Part shown: positions 35,425 through 45,480 of the stretch, one piece after another | Layout of the letters: each line of letters begins with the position of its first letter | Numbering within the stretch: the first letter of the stretch is position 1 | DNA from: Catonia carolina | Taxonomy: Eukaryota > Arthropoda > Insecta > Hemiptera > Achilidae | DNA length: 64,000 nt | Assembly: GCA_035578175.1 (NCBI GenBank) | Contig: JAQMRL010000002.1 | Location: 96,574,748 to 96,638,747, forward strand | Direction: 5' to 3' | Notes under the pieces: generated by a model | Seen by the model: only the letters and a program-made list of their open reading frames with translations | What the model was told of the DNA's origin: nothing | Database searches by the model: none | Position numbers and translations under genes: made by a program

Positions 35425-35955
35425 TCAAATTAGCAGGTCTCTACTCCAGCGTCTTTTAAGGCGTCTAGGGGGATTATCAGGTAAATGGACGGAGGAAAGT
35501 GAACGCACCAGGGGGTTCTCGTGTTCGTGTGACTTGTCGTGAAAGCGTTTGTATAGGTATTCAATGGAATTTTGTACAAGTGGTGTTTTCAAATCTGTAT
35601 GTAAGGTTTTGTTGCTAACGTAAAGAGGTGCATTTGCTATAAGGCGTAATGTTTTTGACTGGAATGCTTGAATTCGTTGCAAATTTGAGGGTTTGGTTGA
35701 ACCGTAAATTTGGGATCCGTAGGTCCAAATAGGTTTCAAAAGAGAACAATATATGCGTAATTTTTGTGCCATTGGTAATTTTGATCGTTTGTGAAGAAGG
35801 GAATATAGAAGTTTAAGTCGGGAATTCAGTAATAAACGTTTCCGTTTGATATGTGTGCTCCAAGTTAGTCGTTTATCGAAAGTCAGACCGAGATACTTGA
35901 CCGTATCTGTCTTTGTGAGAGGTTCATTGTCTATGTATAGGCTACTGGTGGGCAA
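35425..35955 (-). pseudogene. Jockey ORF2, C-terminal part after a frameshift
   Basis: Encodes ~175 residues in the frame one base off from the main ORF2. It opens with PTSSLYIDNEPLTKTDTVKY and LGLTFDKRLTW, then the thumb-region block KPIWTYGSQIYG and FQSKTLRLIANAPLYVSN, ending RLKRRWSRDLLI. This is exactly what should follow GDCPPV in ORF2, so it is the true C terminus displaced by a single-base loss (by comparison of the two overlapping frames at 35931-35955). It has no start codon of its own. A sequencing or assembly error in an otherwise intact copy is possible. Confidence 0.9.
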
Positions 35956-38123
35956 TCACCATGACGGAGTGTGAAAGTTACGTGAAGGGATTTTGTCGTA
36001 TTAACTTTTATTTTCCATGTTTTACACCATTCGTGTATAAGATTGAGATGATGTTGGAGTGTTAGTGAAGCGTGTATAGAGTTTTGGTCTCGGGCTAATA
36101 TCGCTGTGTCGTCAGCGTAGGTAGCAGTGAGGGTCTGGGGTAGTATCGGTAGGTCTGAAGTGTATACAGAATAGAGAAGTGGTGCTAAAATTGAGCCCTG
36201 AGGCACGCCGGCTAAGACAAGAAAGAAATTTGAGTAAGACGATCCTAAACGAATTCTAAAGAATCTGTCAGATAGGAAAGAATTTATGATAAGATAGTAG
36301 GTAAATGGTAGTATTTCTTTCAGTTTGTGTAAGAGACCTGTATGCCAAACTCTGTCAAAAGCTTGAGCGACATCCAGGAAACCTGCGGACACATACATCT
36401 TTTGTTCCATAGACGAAGCTATGTAATCAGTCACCCTGTGCAGTTGTTGTGTGGTGGAGTGTTGAGTGCGGAATCCGAATTGATGTGGAGGTAGTGTATC
36501 ATGAACCAGCGGAAGAATGCGCTTGTAAAGGAGTTTTTCGAAAATTTTCGAAGGTACTGAGAGGAGGCTTATTGGTCGGTAGGAGGAAGGTAAATGAAAA
36601 GGTTTGTTCGGTTTTTGTATCATTACTATTTCTGCATACTTCCACTGAGTGGGGAAATGTGTCGTGCGCAATATACTATTGAAGATTGTAGTAAGGAGAA
36701 CGAGCGCTTTCCGCGGTAAATGTTTAAGTATTTCAGCTGTTATTAAATCATATCCGGGTGACTTCTTACGTGGTAATCTCGAAATTTCAGATTTTACTTC
36801 GGAGGGGTGAAAGTATTTCGGAGGAAGGGATAATTGAAGCGGTTCATCTAGTGACTGAGTAACGCGTTGGTGATGAACAGATTGGATGTCATTATGGGGA
36901 GTGAATGTTTCAGAAAGATGTCTACCAAAGCATTCAGCTTTGTCGTCGTCAGTTATTAGCCAAGGTCCGTCACCCATCCTAAGGGGCATCGATGTCGTGT
37001 GATGCCGTAGTAGGCGTTTTGTGCTACGCCAGAGACTACCATCCTTCTCGTTCAGAGTTCCAGTATAATTTTCGTATAAGCGGGTGTTATGTGTTTGAAT
37101 TTGCTGTTTCAGCTCGTTTGTCAGCCGGTTTAAGCGACGTTTATCAGATGGTAGGCGAGTTCTCTGCCAAGTGTTACGGGCGCGGCGTTTTTCACGAATA
37201 AGTTCTCTGATATGGGTGGGATAGTGAGGGGCGTCTGGGACATTTGGACGGTAAGGCAGTGATGCCTTCCATGCACACTGTTGAGCAGAGGTAGTAAATA
37301 AATCAACAGCATCATCTACCTCCGTGTCCGTTTTAATTGATAATGGGATATCTAAGGCGTGTTCTAAATTGAACTGGAAGAGATCCCAATCCATAGGCCC
37401 GGGAGTAAGACTCGGTCTGCGTTCTGTAGAGACTGGTTGGTCTGAAACCGTTAAAAGTATGGGGGAATGATCTGATGAGAGGTAATTTACTGTGGTTATT
37501 TCAATAGGAAGGTGTGATAGATTCTTACAAACAAAAAAGTCAAGGAGGTCTGGTAATTTGGTACGTGCGGAGGGCCAGTATGTTGGACTATCTGGAGAAA
37601 TATAATGTAGATGATTTTCTGTTATAGCTTTTAGTAAATTTCTGCCCCTGGGAGAACATACACGGGATCCCCACTGTATGTGCTTACCGTTCCAGTCTCC
37701 TCCAATAAGAAACCGATTACCTAGACTATTAAAGAAATCTCTAAACATTTGGGAATTTATGATGTGTCTAGGAGGACAATACACTGATCCTATGGTAAAA
37801 TTTATGCTCTTGCATTGCAAATTTATCAGGGTCGCTTGGACATGAGGAGTGGAAAAAGGTGTTAAAACATTGTGTGTGATTGAGGATTTGACTAGTATGG
37901 CCGTACCCCCATGGCTTGTACCATCCGGATGATCGGTCCGATAGATCCTATAGTCGCGAATATAAAATCGAGACCTAGCTGTAAGGTGTGTCTCTGAGAT
38001 TAGGGCTACGTCAATACGGTGAGAATGTAAATATATGTCTAACTCAGTTTTGCGTTTCGTCAGACCGTTTGCATTCCAAAGGAGAACTGTCAGTGAATTT
38101 GCAGTGAGTAAATTAATGGCCAT
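35931..38123 (-). CDS. Jockey ORF2: AP-type endonuclease and reverse transcriptase
   Basis: 730 residues from ATG at 38123, which overlaps the ORF1 stop. Residues ~10-225 form an endonuclease/exonuclease/phosphatase domain: WNANG (N17), SETH (E44), YCPP, GGDWN (D143, N145) and SSDHSP (D218, H219), all expected metal and catalytic residues present. Residues ~450-690 are the reverse transcriptase: SYRPISLLS, HQFGF, FLDVAQAFDRVWH (D584), GVPQGSILAP (639 onward) and YADD (669-672). The enzyme nicks DNA and primes cDNA synthesis from the nick. The frame stops early after GDCPPVAYT; the normal continuation is in the overlapping frame at 35425-35955. No RNase H domain, as usual in jockey. Confidence 0.95.
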   Translation of the reverse strand: MAINLLTANSLTVLLWNANGLTKRKTELDIYLHSHRIDVALISETHLTARSRFYIRDYRIYRTDHPDGTSHGGTAILVKSSITHNVLTPFSTPHVQATLINLQCKSINFTIGSVYCPPRHIINSQMFRDFFNSLGNRFLIGGDWNGKHIQWGSRVCSPRGRNLLKAITENHLHYISPDSPTYWPSARTKLPDLLDFFVCKNLSHLPIEITTVNYLSSDHSPILLTVSDQPVSTERRPSLTPGPMDWDLFQFNLEHALDIPLSIKTDTEVDDAVDLFTTSAQQCAWKASLPYRPNVPDAPHYPTHIRELIREKRRARNTWQRTRLPSDKRRLNRLTNELKQQIQTHNTRLYENYTGTLNEKDGSLWRSTKRLLRHHTTSMPLRMGDGPWLITDDDKAECFGRHLSETFTPHNDIQSVHHQRVTQSLDEPLQLSLPPKYFHPSEVKSEISRLPRKKSPGYDLITAEILKHLPRKALVLLTTIFNSILRTTHFPTQWKYAEIVMIQKPNKPFHLPSSYRPISLLSVPSKIFEKLLYKRILPLVHDTLPPHQFGFRTQHSTTQQLHRVTDYIASSMEQKMYVSAGFLDVAQAFDRVWHTGLLHKLKEILPFTYYLIINSFLSDRFFRIRLGSSYSNFFLVLAGVPQGSILAPLLYSVYTSDLPILPQTLTATYADDTAILARDQNSIHASLTLQHHLNLIHEWCKTWKIKVNTTKSLHVTFTLRHGDCPPVAYT

Positions 38124-39513
38124 AACTGTTACTTAAAGACTGTGTAATGTGGGATATGTGTGTAGCGAGCGAGAAAAGAGGCTGGAGGAGTTGATTTAAT
38201 TGAACCAATAAATTAAAAATCTGATCAACATTAGGTAACTGGGGAGGAGATTGAGGCCCTACCTGTGAGGTATGTGGGTGAAGATGACGATGATTATGTG
38301 TCCATGCATGATGTCTGTTTCTCTCCTGTGAGGTGGGTGGTTGTGGTGTTGAAGTTACTGAAACCGGCGATTCAGACGGTGTTAACTGATGAGTTGAGTG
38401 TTGGCGTGATGATGGAGTTAGGGTAGGTGTTTTTGTTGGTTGTTGCGGCAGAGGTGGAAAATCTTCCGGTTTCGGTGTGGCTGGTTGGAAAAATCCAACC
38501 AATCCCCATGTTATTGAAGTATGGGTTGTTATTGAAGTATGTGGGTGTTTGGAAGTATGTTTCGGTTGTGGTTGTGTGAAACGGTTTCGACTAGCTCGCA
38601 GGTGTTTATGAACTTCGCAGCCTCTGTAATTTGCTGGGTGATCTTTTCCACAGTTTGCGCAGGTGGCCGGTGACTGTCTTGTTTTACAACAACTGCCAGA
38701 TTCGTGGCCGCCACCACACCTAACACAGCGGTGAGGGTGACGGCAGTAAGATTTTGTGTGTCCAAAATTTTGACAGCGCGTACACTGTACAATTTCCCTC
38801 CGTTTATGTGGTTCCTCAACTGTAATCCTTGTATATAATAAAGTTTTTATGTCGTATATTTTGTTATTGTACGTCTCCGGCTCTATATCGACGAAAAACA
38901 TCGGCAAAGGTGTACGATCTCGGTTCGAAATTGCGAACACCGCATTTCGAACTATGTAACCCTTATCCTTGAGAGCCTCCGCTATTAGCTCTTTTGGCGT
39001 GGTGTGATGTAGTCCTTTAATGACAATACGTTGTGCTCGTTGTTCCTGTAGTTGATACGTGTGAAACCGGGCCTTTCGGTCTTCCAAGTGATGGATGAAT
39101 TGTCTGTATATCGACGGTGAGGTTGGGTAGATGGTAACACCTTTGATACTTGACCGGAGTGTGAATGATTGCGGACCGCCTACTTCTTCCAACGATTTTA
39201 CTAGTTGGGCGTAGTCTTGAACGTCCGTTAGGAAGATTGGTGGCGGTTTCTTTTCGCGTTCAATGGATAGGTTTGCAGGTGTGTCAGGATCGGTAAGGAC
39301 AGAAAATCGATTTTCTGTCGTCACGGATGGCTCTTCTAATGAAACCGAATCTGGCCGAGGTAGCTTCCTAGGGTCACTCCTGGAAACACCAGGGGCTGGC
39401 CGTTTCCTAGCAGGAACTGATTCCCATTCTTGTAATGGGTTATGATTGCTGCCATTAGTGCAGTCTTGGTTAGGTTCAGAGTCCATAGTAAATATACTAT
39501 ATAAAGAGTTCAA
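38113..39513 (-). CDS. Jockey ORF1: gag-like RNA-binding protein
   Basis: 466 residues. The first ATG is at 39513; a second in-frame Met at residue 10 (MDSEPNQD) is an equally plausible start. Residues ~160-235 correspond to the gag-like region that precedes the knuckles in insect LINE ORF1 proteins (RIVIKGLHHTTPKELI). Three zinc knuckles follow: CX2CX4HX4C at 244-257, CX2CX3HX4C at 263-275 and CX2CX3HX6C at 285-299. The C-terminal third is rich in Pro, Thr, His and Gln with a short internal duplication (HTSIT twice) and no fold. Such proteins bind the element RNA and form the RNP. The stop overlaps the ORF2 start (ATGGCCATTAA). Confidence 0.93.
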   Translation of the reverse strand: MNSLYSIFTMDSEPNQDCTNGSNHNPLQEWESVPARKRPAPGVSRSDPRKLPRPDSVSLEEPSVTTENRFSVLTDPDTPANLSIEREKKPPPIFLTDVQDYAQLVKSLEEVGGPQSFTLRSSIKGVTIYPTSPSIYRQFIHHLEDRKARFHTYQLQEQRAQRIVIKGLHHTTPKELIAEALKDKGYIVRNAVFAISNRDRTPLPMFFVDIEPETYNNKIYDIKTLLYTRITVEEPHKRREIVQCTRCQNFGHTKSYCRHPHRCVRCGGGHESGSCCKTRQSPATCANCGKDHPANYRGCEVHKHLRASRNRFTQPQPKHTSKHPHTSITTHTSITWGLVGFFQPATPKPEDFPPLPQQPTKTPTLTPSSRQHSTHQLTPSESPVSVTSTPQPPTSQERNRHHAWTHNHRHLHPHTSQVGPQSPPQLPNVDQIFNLLVQLNQLLQPLFSLATHISHITQSLSNSYGH

Positions 39514-39669
39514 ATATATTTACCCAAAAAATAAATAAATAACCCGCACAAGCACAGTTCTAAATTAAATAATTAGCACACATGAAAAAGCTCTTACATT
39601 ATAAAAATTATAAAATAACATGAGCACAATGCTAAACACGGTTTGTTTACGTTTTGATCCAGCTGTTTT

Positions 39670-39681
39670 ATCCAACATCTT
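39670..39681. repeat. Target-site duplication of the jockey element (5' side)
   Basis: ATCCAACATCTT, same as 35252-35263. Confidence 0.9.
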
Positions 39682-40189
39682 GCAGTAGAAAATTACCGCG
39701 GACTAGTGGGTTGTTATTGTTTTCTAATTTTTAATTAAATTGCTGGTATGTCTGTTAAATTGTTTTGTTTACCTACGAAAGCAATTTTACGATCTGTTTG
39801 CTATGTAGAAATTGGAAGTACAGAAGAGAGCGTTAACAGCTGTCCGTAGTAGTTTAGCAAAAACTGAGGATTTAGCCGAGTCTTAGATCTAGCATCCGTA
39901 CACCCACATTGATTTGTGTAAACCTAAGATTTTTTAAAGAGGAACTCTCAGATGAAGGGGTAATTTTGATCTTCAGGACAAACGATTGTTTAGCTGTTTG
40001 CGGCTGTTATCTAATGCTTTGTGTTTTACGTTGACATTTTCGTTCCACTAAGCCTTCTATCCATAAGGAGTCCGAGATAGCAAATTTTTTGAGCTAGTGT
40101 TACAGGAGAATTAAAGAAAATTTCAGCAGAGCAGATTTGCCATCTAAGGGTAAAAGTAAAGTTTACTATATTATAGTAGCCTACTTACT
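39682..40189. other. Spacer, possibly old LINE 3' region
   Basis: Nothing firmly recognised. It lies downstream (minus sense) of the decayed reverse transcriptase at 40.2-41.0 kb and may be its eroded C terminus. Confidence 0.35.
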
Positions 40190-41045
40190 ATAGATATATA
40201 TTGTACCCTTGAATAGTAATGGTGAGAGAATAAATCCTTGGGGGATTCCGGCCTTTGTCAATTTGAAGTCTGATTGTTTAGAGCCAAGAGATACAGAGAA
40301 GTACGTATTGGAGAGAAAATATTTTAATATATGATAATAAGTAGAAGAAATAAATTGACGTAATTTGAATAAAAGCCCATCGAATCACACCTTACAGAAG
40401 GCTTAACTGATCTCGAAGACTACCCCAGCTGCATAATCTTTTATTTTCTAGAGTAGTCGCAAGCCAATTCTACTACGCGATGCAGTTATCGCACAACTGA
40501 CAGTTTAGATCTGAAACAAAATTGTTAATCGATGAAAATGCCTGCGTTTGTCACAAATTTTACAATCCTTGGGTATAGAACTTTTTTAAATAATCAGATG
40601 CTAAGTAAGCTGATCGGACGGTAAAATTAACCATTTTAAAGCTTTATAAGATTATTCGGGCATAATTAATTACTGAAAGTTTCCATTGTATAGAGAATTT
40701 AGTAGCACAGAGGATGGGTTTAAAAAGTACGGTAGAAATAATACTCTTTACTCTCTAATACTATTTTATAGGTAGCTGCTTCAATTCTTCAACTGGAAAT
40801 CACAAAGCCGCCTTACATTGCGGAAGGCGCAACACCATATCTCACTGTATTTTCGGACTAAAAGGAAATTCTTATTGGATAGGTGGTGAGAGAATATGAT
40901 CAATATTTTTTACGTCGTCAGAATCAATATCATCATGTGGAGAAAATAGTTCGGAAAGATGGTTTTAAAATTGATTAGCTCTGTCAATAATTGGCCAAAC
41001 CATAATTTCATCACAACGCGTAGAAGACAGTGTTGGTGTACTATG
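40190..41045 (-). pseudogene. Old jockey/CR1-like reverse transcriptase remnant
   Basis: The minus strand can be read, across frames, as a reverse transcriptase. At the low-coordinate end YYHILKYFLSNTYFSVSLGS, then KAGIPQGFILSPLLF, align with YYLIINSFLSDRFFRIRLGS and LAGVPQGSILAPLLY of the intact jockey at 35-39 kb. At the high-coordinate end the DNA corresponds to the linker between endonuclease and RT. Many stops and indels; far older than the full-length neighbour and probably a distinct family. Confidence 0.8.
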
Positions 41046-41087
41046 GTATTTTGAAATTTCTCATTTTTTATATCATCGTCATCATTC

Positions 41088-41248
41088 GTGTTGGTAACGT
41101 GCTCGCCTTTCATCATGCGGTCTTGGGTTCGAATCCCATTCAGGCACGGCATTTTTTCATACGTTACAAAAAATCATTTCATCATTCACCGTCTGCATTA
41201 GCAGTAATTGCAGAACAGTCAGACGTGAAACAAAAAAAAACAAAAAAA
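41088..41248 (+). repeat. SINE family B, head-truncated copy
   Basis: Starts within the A box (TTGGTAACGTGCTCGCC), keeps the B box GGGTTCGAATCCC and the A-rich tail; close to the 23343 copy. Its tail abuts the 3' end of the minus-strand LINE remnant that begins at 41250, so it lies tail to tail with it. Confidence 0.88.
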
Positions 41249-41249
41249 T

Positions 41250-41890
41250 TCTTCACAACAGGTTTTCTACACTCAGTTCTCCATCTTTCCCTACCTAGTG
41301 CCAACCTCTTCAAGTACTCGTACCTTCTTCCCTGTTTCACATCATCAAGCATCTTGTACCTTTTGCGCCCTCTTGCAATCCTTCCGTTAACAGGTCCCTC
41401 CAGCATGTCTACAATCAGACATTCCCTTCTCAACCAGTGACCCAGCCACCTATCTTTTCTTTGTCTCACCGTCTCCAGCAGCCTGCTCTTCACCTCCACT
41501 CACCGAAGCACCTCCTCATTACTATCTCTTCCCATCCAACTAATCATCTCCCTTCTCCAAATTCACATTTTTAGGGCCCCCAACCCCTTCTCATCCTCCC
41601 ACCTTAAAGTCCACGTCTCCGCTCTATACGTGGTCACACTCCAAACAAAGCATGTTGTCAATCTCTTCCACAATTCGAAACCAAGCCCACTACAGAAAAT
41701 CTGTCTTTTTCTGCTACATACCTCTTTGGCCATTGCAACCCTCACCCTCTCCTCTTTGGGACACCTCATATCTTCCGTTACCAGGGATCCAAGATAACTT
41801 AAAACGTAGACCTGCTCTATTTTGTTCCCTTTCAGACTTACCATCATCTTCCTTGGTTTACTACTTATTACTATGCATTTTATACCACAA
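41250..41890 (-). pseudogene. LINE remnant (RTE/CR1-like), RT thumb to C terminus
   Basis: The minus strand has two open pieces that join with a short gap. The upstream one (41563-41847) reads MMVSLKGNKIEQVYVLSYLG, then SLVTEDMRCPKEERVRVAMA, FELWKRLTTCFVWSVTTY and AETWTLRWEDEKGL. The downstream one (41250-41499) reads ETVRQRKDRWLGHWLRRECL, then GRIARGRKRYKMLDDVKQGR and LALGRERWRTECRK. This is the usual C-terminal half of RTE/CR1-type ORFs. The YADD-bearing palm is missing, and a stop separates the pieces near 41500, so it is truncated and dead though only moderately old. Confidence 0.88.
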
Positions 41891-42779
41891 GGAACTGTTA
41901 TCAGTGTTTTGACCCGCTATGTGAGTCTTTAAACAGTGAGATTAGTAATTAGTACTGTGTCTTAAATGATTTATTTCTGTATTTAGATACTCTGAGATTT
42001 AAACCTTAATTAGTTTTAACTCATTGTTAAAACAATGATGACCGTATAATATATTGGATTTATTTTTGTCAGATTGCCTGTTAGATTGGTGCCATCTCCT
42101 ACAAGATGCTCTTTTTTCCCTTATTAGATTCCTAATATAAGATGGGTAGGATGGAAGAAATCGTTGGGGTGCTGGAACAGGCAGCCCATGCGGTCAGCTG
42201 CACAGTCACAACAAAATGTTTAACACTAGTTCCTGACTGATGCTCTGTTTTAATTGAAAACCGTAAATTTATAGATTGTCTAATTTTTGTTTGAAATCAT
42301 TCCAGTTATATTATTCCTCGGGAAACGTGCTTAGTAAGTTATTTGTGAAGTAAAAGGAATTTCGTTAAAAAAAACTCAATAAACCACATAAAATAACCAA
42401 ACAGAAAATAAATATATTTTTAAGAGATTAATTCCATCACATCGATTGTACTTAATCTCTTAGAAGAATAATTCAAATATTTTTGTTTTGGCCAAACAGA
42501 GTATGTTTATATACCGCAGGCAATTTTATTTAATACTTTGCTGATGTTTGTTTACCGGTCAGGAAATACAAGTAAAAGTATGCAGTGGGAAAAATCAGCT
42601 TCAATTGTGCATATTGGAGCATTTTAACAACTTTGCTTTATAATAATCGAATAATCAACTGAATAAATAAAAAGGTTATAGGCTAAATTTAAATCAATAT
42701 TTTTCTGTTTATTTTATACTATTTATGTTATGTAACTTTTAAATGATTCAATGAATAAAGTAGTGTGAAAAGAACCATA
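41891..42779. other. AT-rich spacer
   Basis: Nothing recognised. Confidence 0.5.
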
Positions 42780-42972
42780 AATTTATTTTATTTTATTTTA
42801 TTTTTAGTCTTCTTTAAAGTCACATCAACAGCTTGGTCATTATCGACTACGGTGGGTTAAGAAACTGGAGCGATGGGTGCTAAAGCACGTGGTAATTTCC
42901 TGACTCTAGCTGGGAATTGAACCAGGCACATCTGCTAAATAGGCTAGCGTGTTAACCATAATGCCTTGAAGT
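42780..42972 (-). repeat. tRNA-derived SINE, family C, well preserved
   Basis: On the minus strand: head GGCATTATGGTTAACACGCT, B box GGTTCAATTCCCAGC, body TAGTCGATAATGACCAAGC, tail TGTTGATGTGACTTTAAAG, then an (AAAAT)n tail. Confidence 0.88.
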
Positions 42973-44059
42973 TTCTACTTGCATTTATAAGCTTATCACT
43001 ACAATAGTCAATACGTACCTAACAATACCTATTAATAGGTACAATAATCTCATATTAAATTTATTATTTTGATGGGAGATTGTTGTACCTGTATTGTAAG
43101 GTACGCATTGATTATAATCAATACTTATAATTGAACAATAATTGTTGTAAGATTAAGGTTATACATGTAACTAGAAACTCAGTTATTATGGAGACATCCT
43201 AGGCCTTAATGTTAGACATAAACACAAGACGTAGGATGGGGTGAATTGAGTTGAAATTATAGTTGTCAATACGGCGTCAAAATTAATGCTGCATCAAAGC
43301 TGGAATGGTCGACTATGATCTAAGGACCGGTACAACACGTTTCTGACACAGATTACTGCTTCGGCGCCTCAGCAAATCCATCAAAGCTGGGCAGATACAT
43401 ATGGGATTTTCTGGTACCTTAGAGTAAACGAAAATGTAGCTTTCCTACAGGTTTTGATTGTACCTACCTAACAAATTACATTTTCTATTAAATAAGTAAA
43501 ATGTTAAGGATAAATTAAATTGGAAAGAAAGGATTTTATATTTAATAAACAGTTCGTTAAATTAATTTTTCAAGATTTCCATTAGAATGAAACCATTTGC
43601 GTGGAGCCGAATATAAATGTGCGAACGTAAACGTATCTCATATTTGTTATTTTACATAATATACTATTTACAAACAGTTTGATTATAATATATAATTAAA
43701 TTCTATTAAACATAAATATAGTTACAAGATTCAGTACTTTACTAACCAGTGACAATTCCATGTAAACCTAGATGTAGCCTAAATTTTTTATTTAGATACA
43801 TTGACTCATGACTGAATTTTTAATAGAATTTCGATCAGAAGATTGTTGTACTATTTAACGAATGTTTACTGTAATTTCATATACTCGTTAATTCTATCAT
43901 ATTTTTAGATAGAAAGATTTGGATTTTTGACACGGAATATATGCATTTGCGGATTATGCCATTTATAAGTTGCACAACATTAGCGCACAACATTAGTTTG
44001 CACAACATTAGTTTGGCATGAGAATATCGGTGTAAAAATCAAAGGTTATGGCAGACAAT
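42973..44059. other. Spacer
   Basis: Nothing recognised. 43310-43440 has higher GC but no supported frame or splice sites. Confidence 0.4.
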
Positions 44060-44645
44060 GGAAGATGGCCGGTTTTCTCAAAAATGATACTTGGCAACTG
44101 AACTATAGAACAAGTTCGAGATTTTCAATATTTAGGTTCAAGATTTCCTATGATAAAGATGATGACGTGATTTTTCAATCACGTCACTGGCAAACTTCAA
44201 CGCGAACTGGCAAAATTCAGCGATGTGTGTGGTTCTATTCTCAGGACAATATGAAAGAAAACGAGAAAGGAAACCCAAATGAAATTTAATAGAGCAATGG
44301 CTGTACCACTCATAACATATGGGACCGAAACATGGGTGTCATTACAGAGGAATGAACTCTTATCCAGGCTGCTGAAATGAGATTTTTGTGGGAAGTCAAA
44401 GGTCTTACCCGGTTAGATAGAGTACGTAACGAAGCTATCAGCGCCGAGTTAAATGTTCAGTCATTGTTAAAAACGTTAAGAATATATAAGAGAAAGTGGT
44501 CCATTTATTTACTTTGCAAGCCAGCTCACAGGCTTCCTCGGTGAGCATCGAAATATAAACCTAGAGGAAAGCGAGGGTTGGAAAGACCTAAAAAGAGATG
44601 GATGCCGGAACGGGCCATTAAGCCTAATCCTTGACAGATGATAAT
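44060..44645 (+). pseudogene. LINE remnant, RT thumb to C terminus
   Basis: The plus strand, across frames, gives VRDFQYLGSRFP, then NFQRELAKFSDVCGSI, KFNRAMAVPLITYGTETWVS, AAEMRFLWEVKGLTRLDRVR and NEAISAELNVQSLLKTLRIY, followed by KRGLERPKKRWMPERA. These are standard post-palm blocks of RTE-like LINE ORFs (YLGS, LxYGxExW, RFLRxVKGxTRxDRxRN, GRPRKRW). Several frameshifts. Confidence 0.88.
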
Positions 44646-45049
44646 AATGAGATTTAGATGAATGTGGTAAATCAGCATAAACAAGGAAACATTTGAGATA
44701 TACCTTAACAAATTTTTCTGAACCCTCTGAATCATTTAACTCTGGTTGTTATATTTACTAGTGGTTTCCAAAAAATTGGATAGTGTACCACCAAACAGGC
44801 TTTTACAAACTTTTATATAATATTTCATTCGAGTAAAATATATATGTTTCTTGTATCATTTGCCAAATAAGTCCATATTGGTTACGCATTGAGATAGCTA
44901 GATTTCATTACATTTCCTCTTTTATTCTTTTCTGTTAGTAACATTTTCTCTCCGCTGACATTTTGGCTCCAGTTCTATCAAGTATTTCTGGTTTCACATC
45001 AAAATATTATTTATTGTTTTTCCAAACTGAACTCTGTCATGACACAGTT

Positions 45050-45480
45050 CATCACTGGTGTTGTACTCCTTGTAAGTGTCTTTCATCATCTTTAAAATTC
45101 TTTGTGTGTGGGTGTAACTGTATAATTATTTTCTGAAAGATTTGTTTATTTACTCTGTTCAGATCTATTCTTGCTTTGTAGTCTAAAAAATTCAAACGAC
45201 GCTTGGTTGCTAATTGGTCAAAAGGTTCTATCGTCAAACAAATTCTCCGATTCAGTCTTTTGTTATTGATATGTCGATTTCCTTCCAATAATGAGCCAAG
45301 GATGTTTCTAAGGAATTTCCTTTCAGTCTTCTAAATACCTTCCAATTTGTGTTTTTGTTTAATAACTTACTATGCAAACCCCGTATGTAATTGCTGGTCG
45401 ACTAGTAGTGGCGTAGTGTCTAACTTTAGCGGTTCTTGATAAATTTTTCTTAGGGTATTATAGAACTCTTTAGTCGGGTT
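45050..45480 (-). pseudogene. LINE remnant, RT ORF C-terminal region (second subfamily)
   Basis: The minus strand reads RKFLRNILGSLLEGNRHINN, then KRLNRRICLTIEPFDQLATK, RRLNFLDYKARIDLNRVNKQ and IFQKIIIQLHP. This is the ERKILRKILGP...KRRLxFxGHxxRMDxNRLTKxIF pattern of another LINE group, distinct from the RTE-like copies at 17.9, 32.1 and 44 kb. An upstream TYG segment lies in another frame near 45400. Confidence 0.75.

Larger units (their letters stand above)
35262..39669 (-). mobile_element. Essentially full-length jockey-clade LINE
   Basis: Order on the minus strand: 5' leader (39669-39514), ORF1 with zinc knuckles, ORF2 with endonuclease and reverse transcriptase, a ~140-bp 3' UTR and a 26-nt poly(A) (the T run at 35262-35287). 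It is flanked by a perfect ~12-bp target-site duplication, so both ends can be placed to the base. ORF1 and ORF2 overlap by 11 bases. ORF2 has one apparent frameshift near 35945-35955; otherwise the coding regions are clean, so insertion is young relative to the other LINE remnants here. Base composition is more GC-rich than its surroundings. Confidence 0.93.

Noticed and set aside
36449..37315. Frames of 60-77 codons overlapping the jockey ORF2
   Set aside because: Shadows of ORF2 in other frames.
43310..43440. GC-richer stretch tested as an exon
   Set aside because: No frame with a plausible acceptor and donor; no motif.
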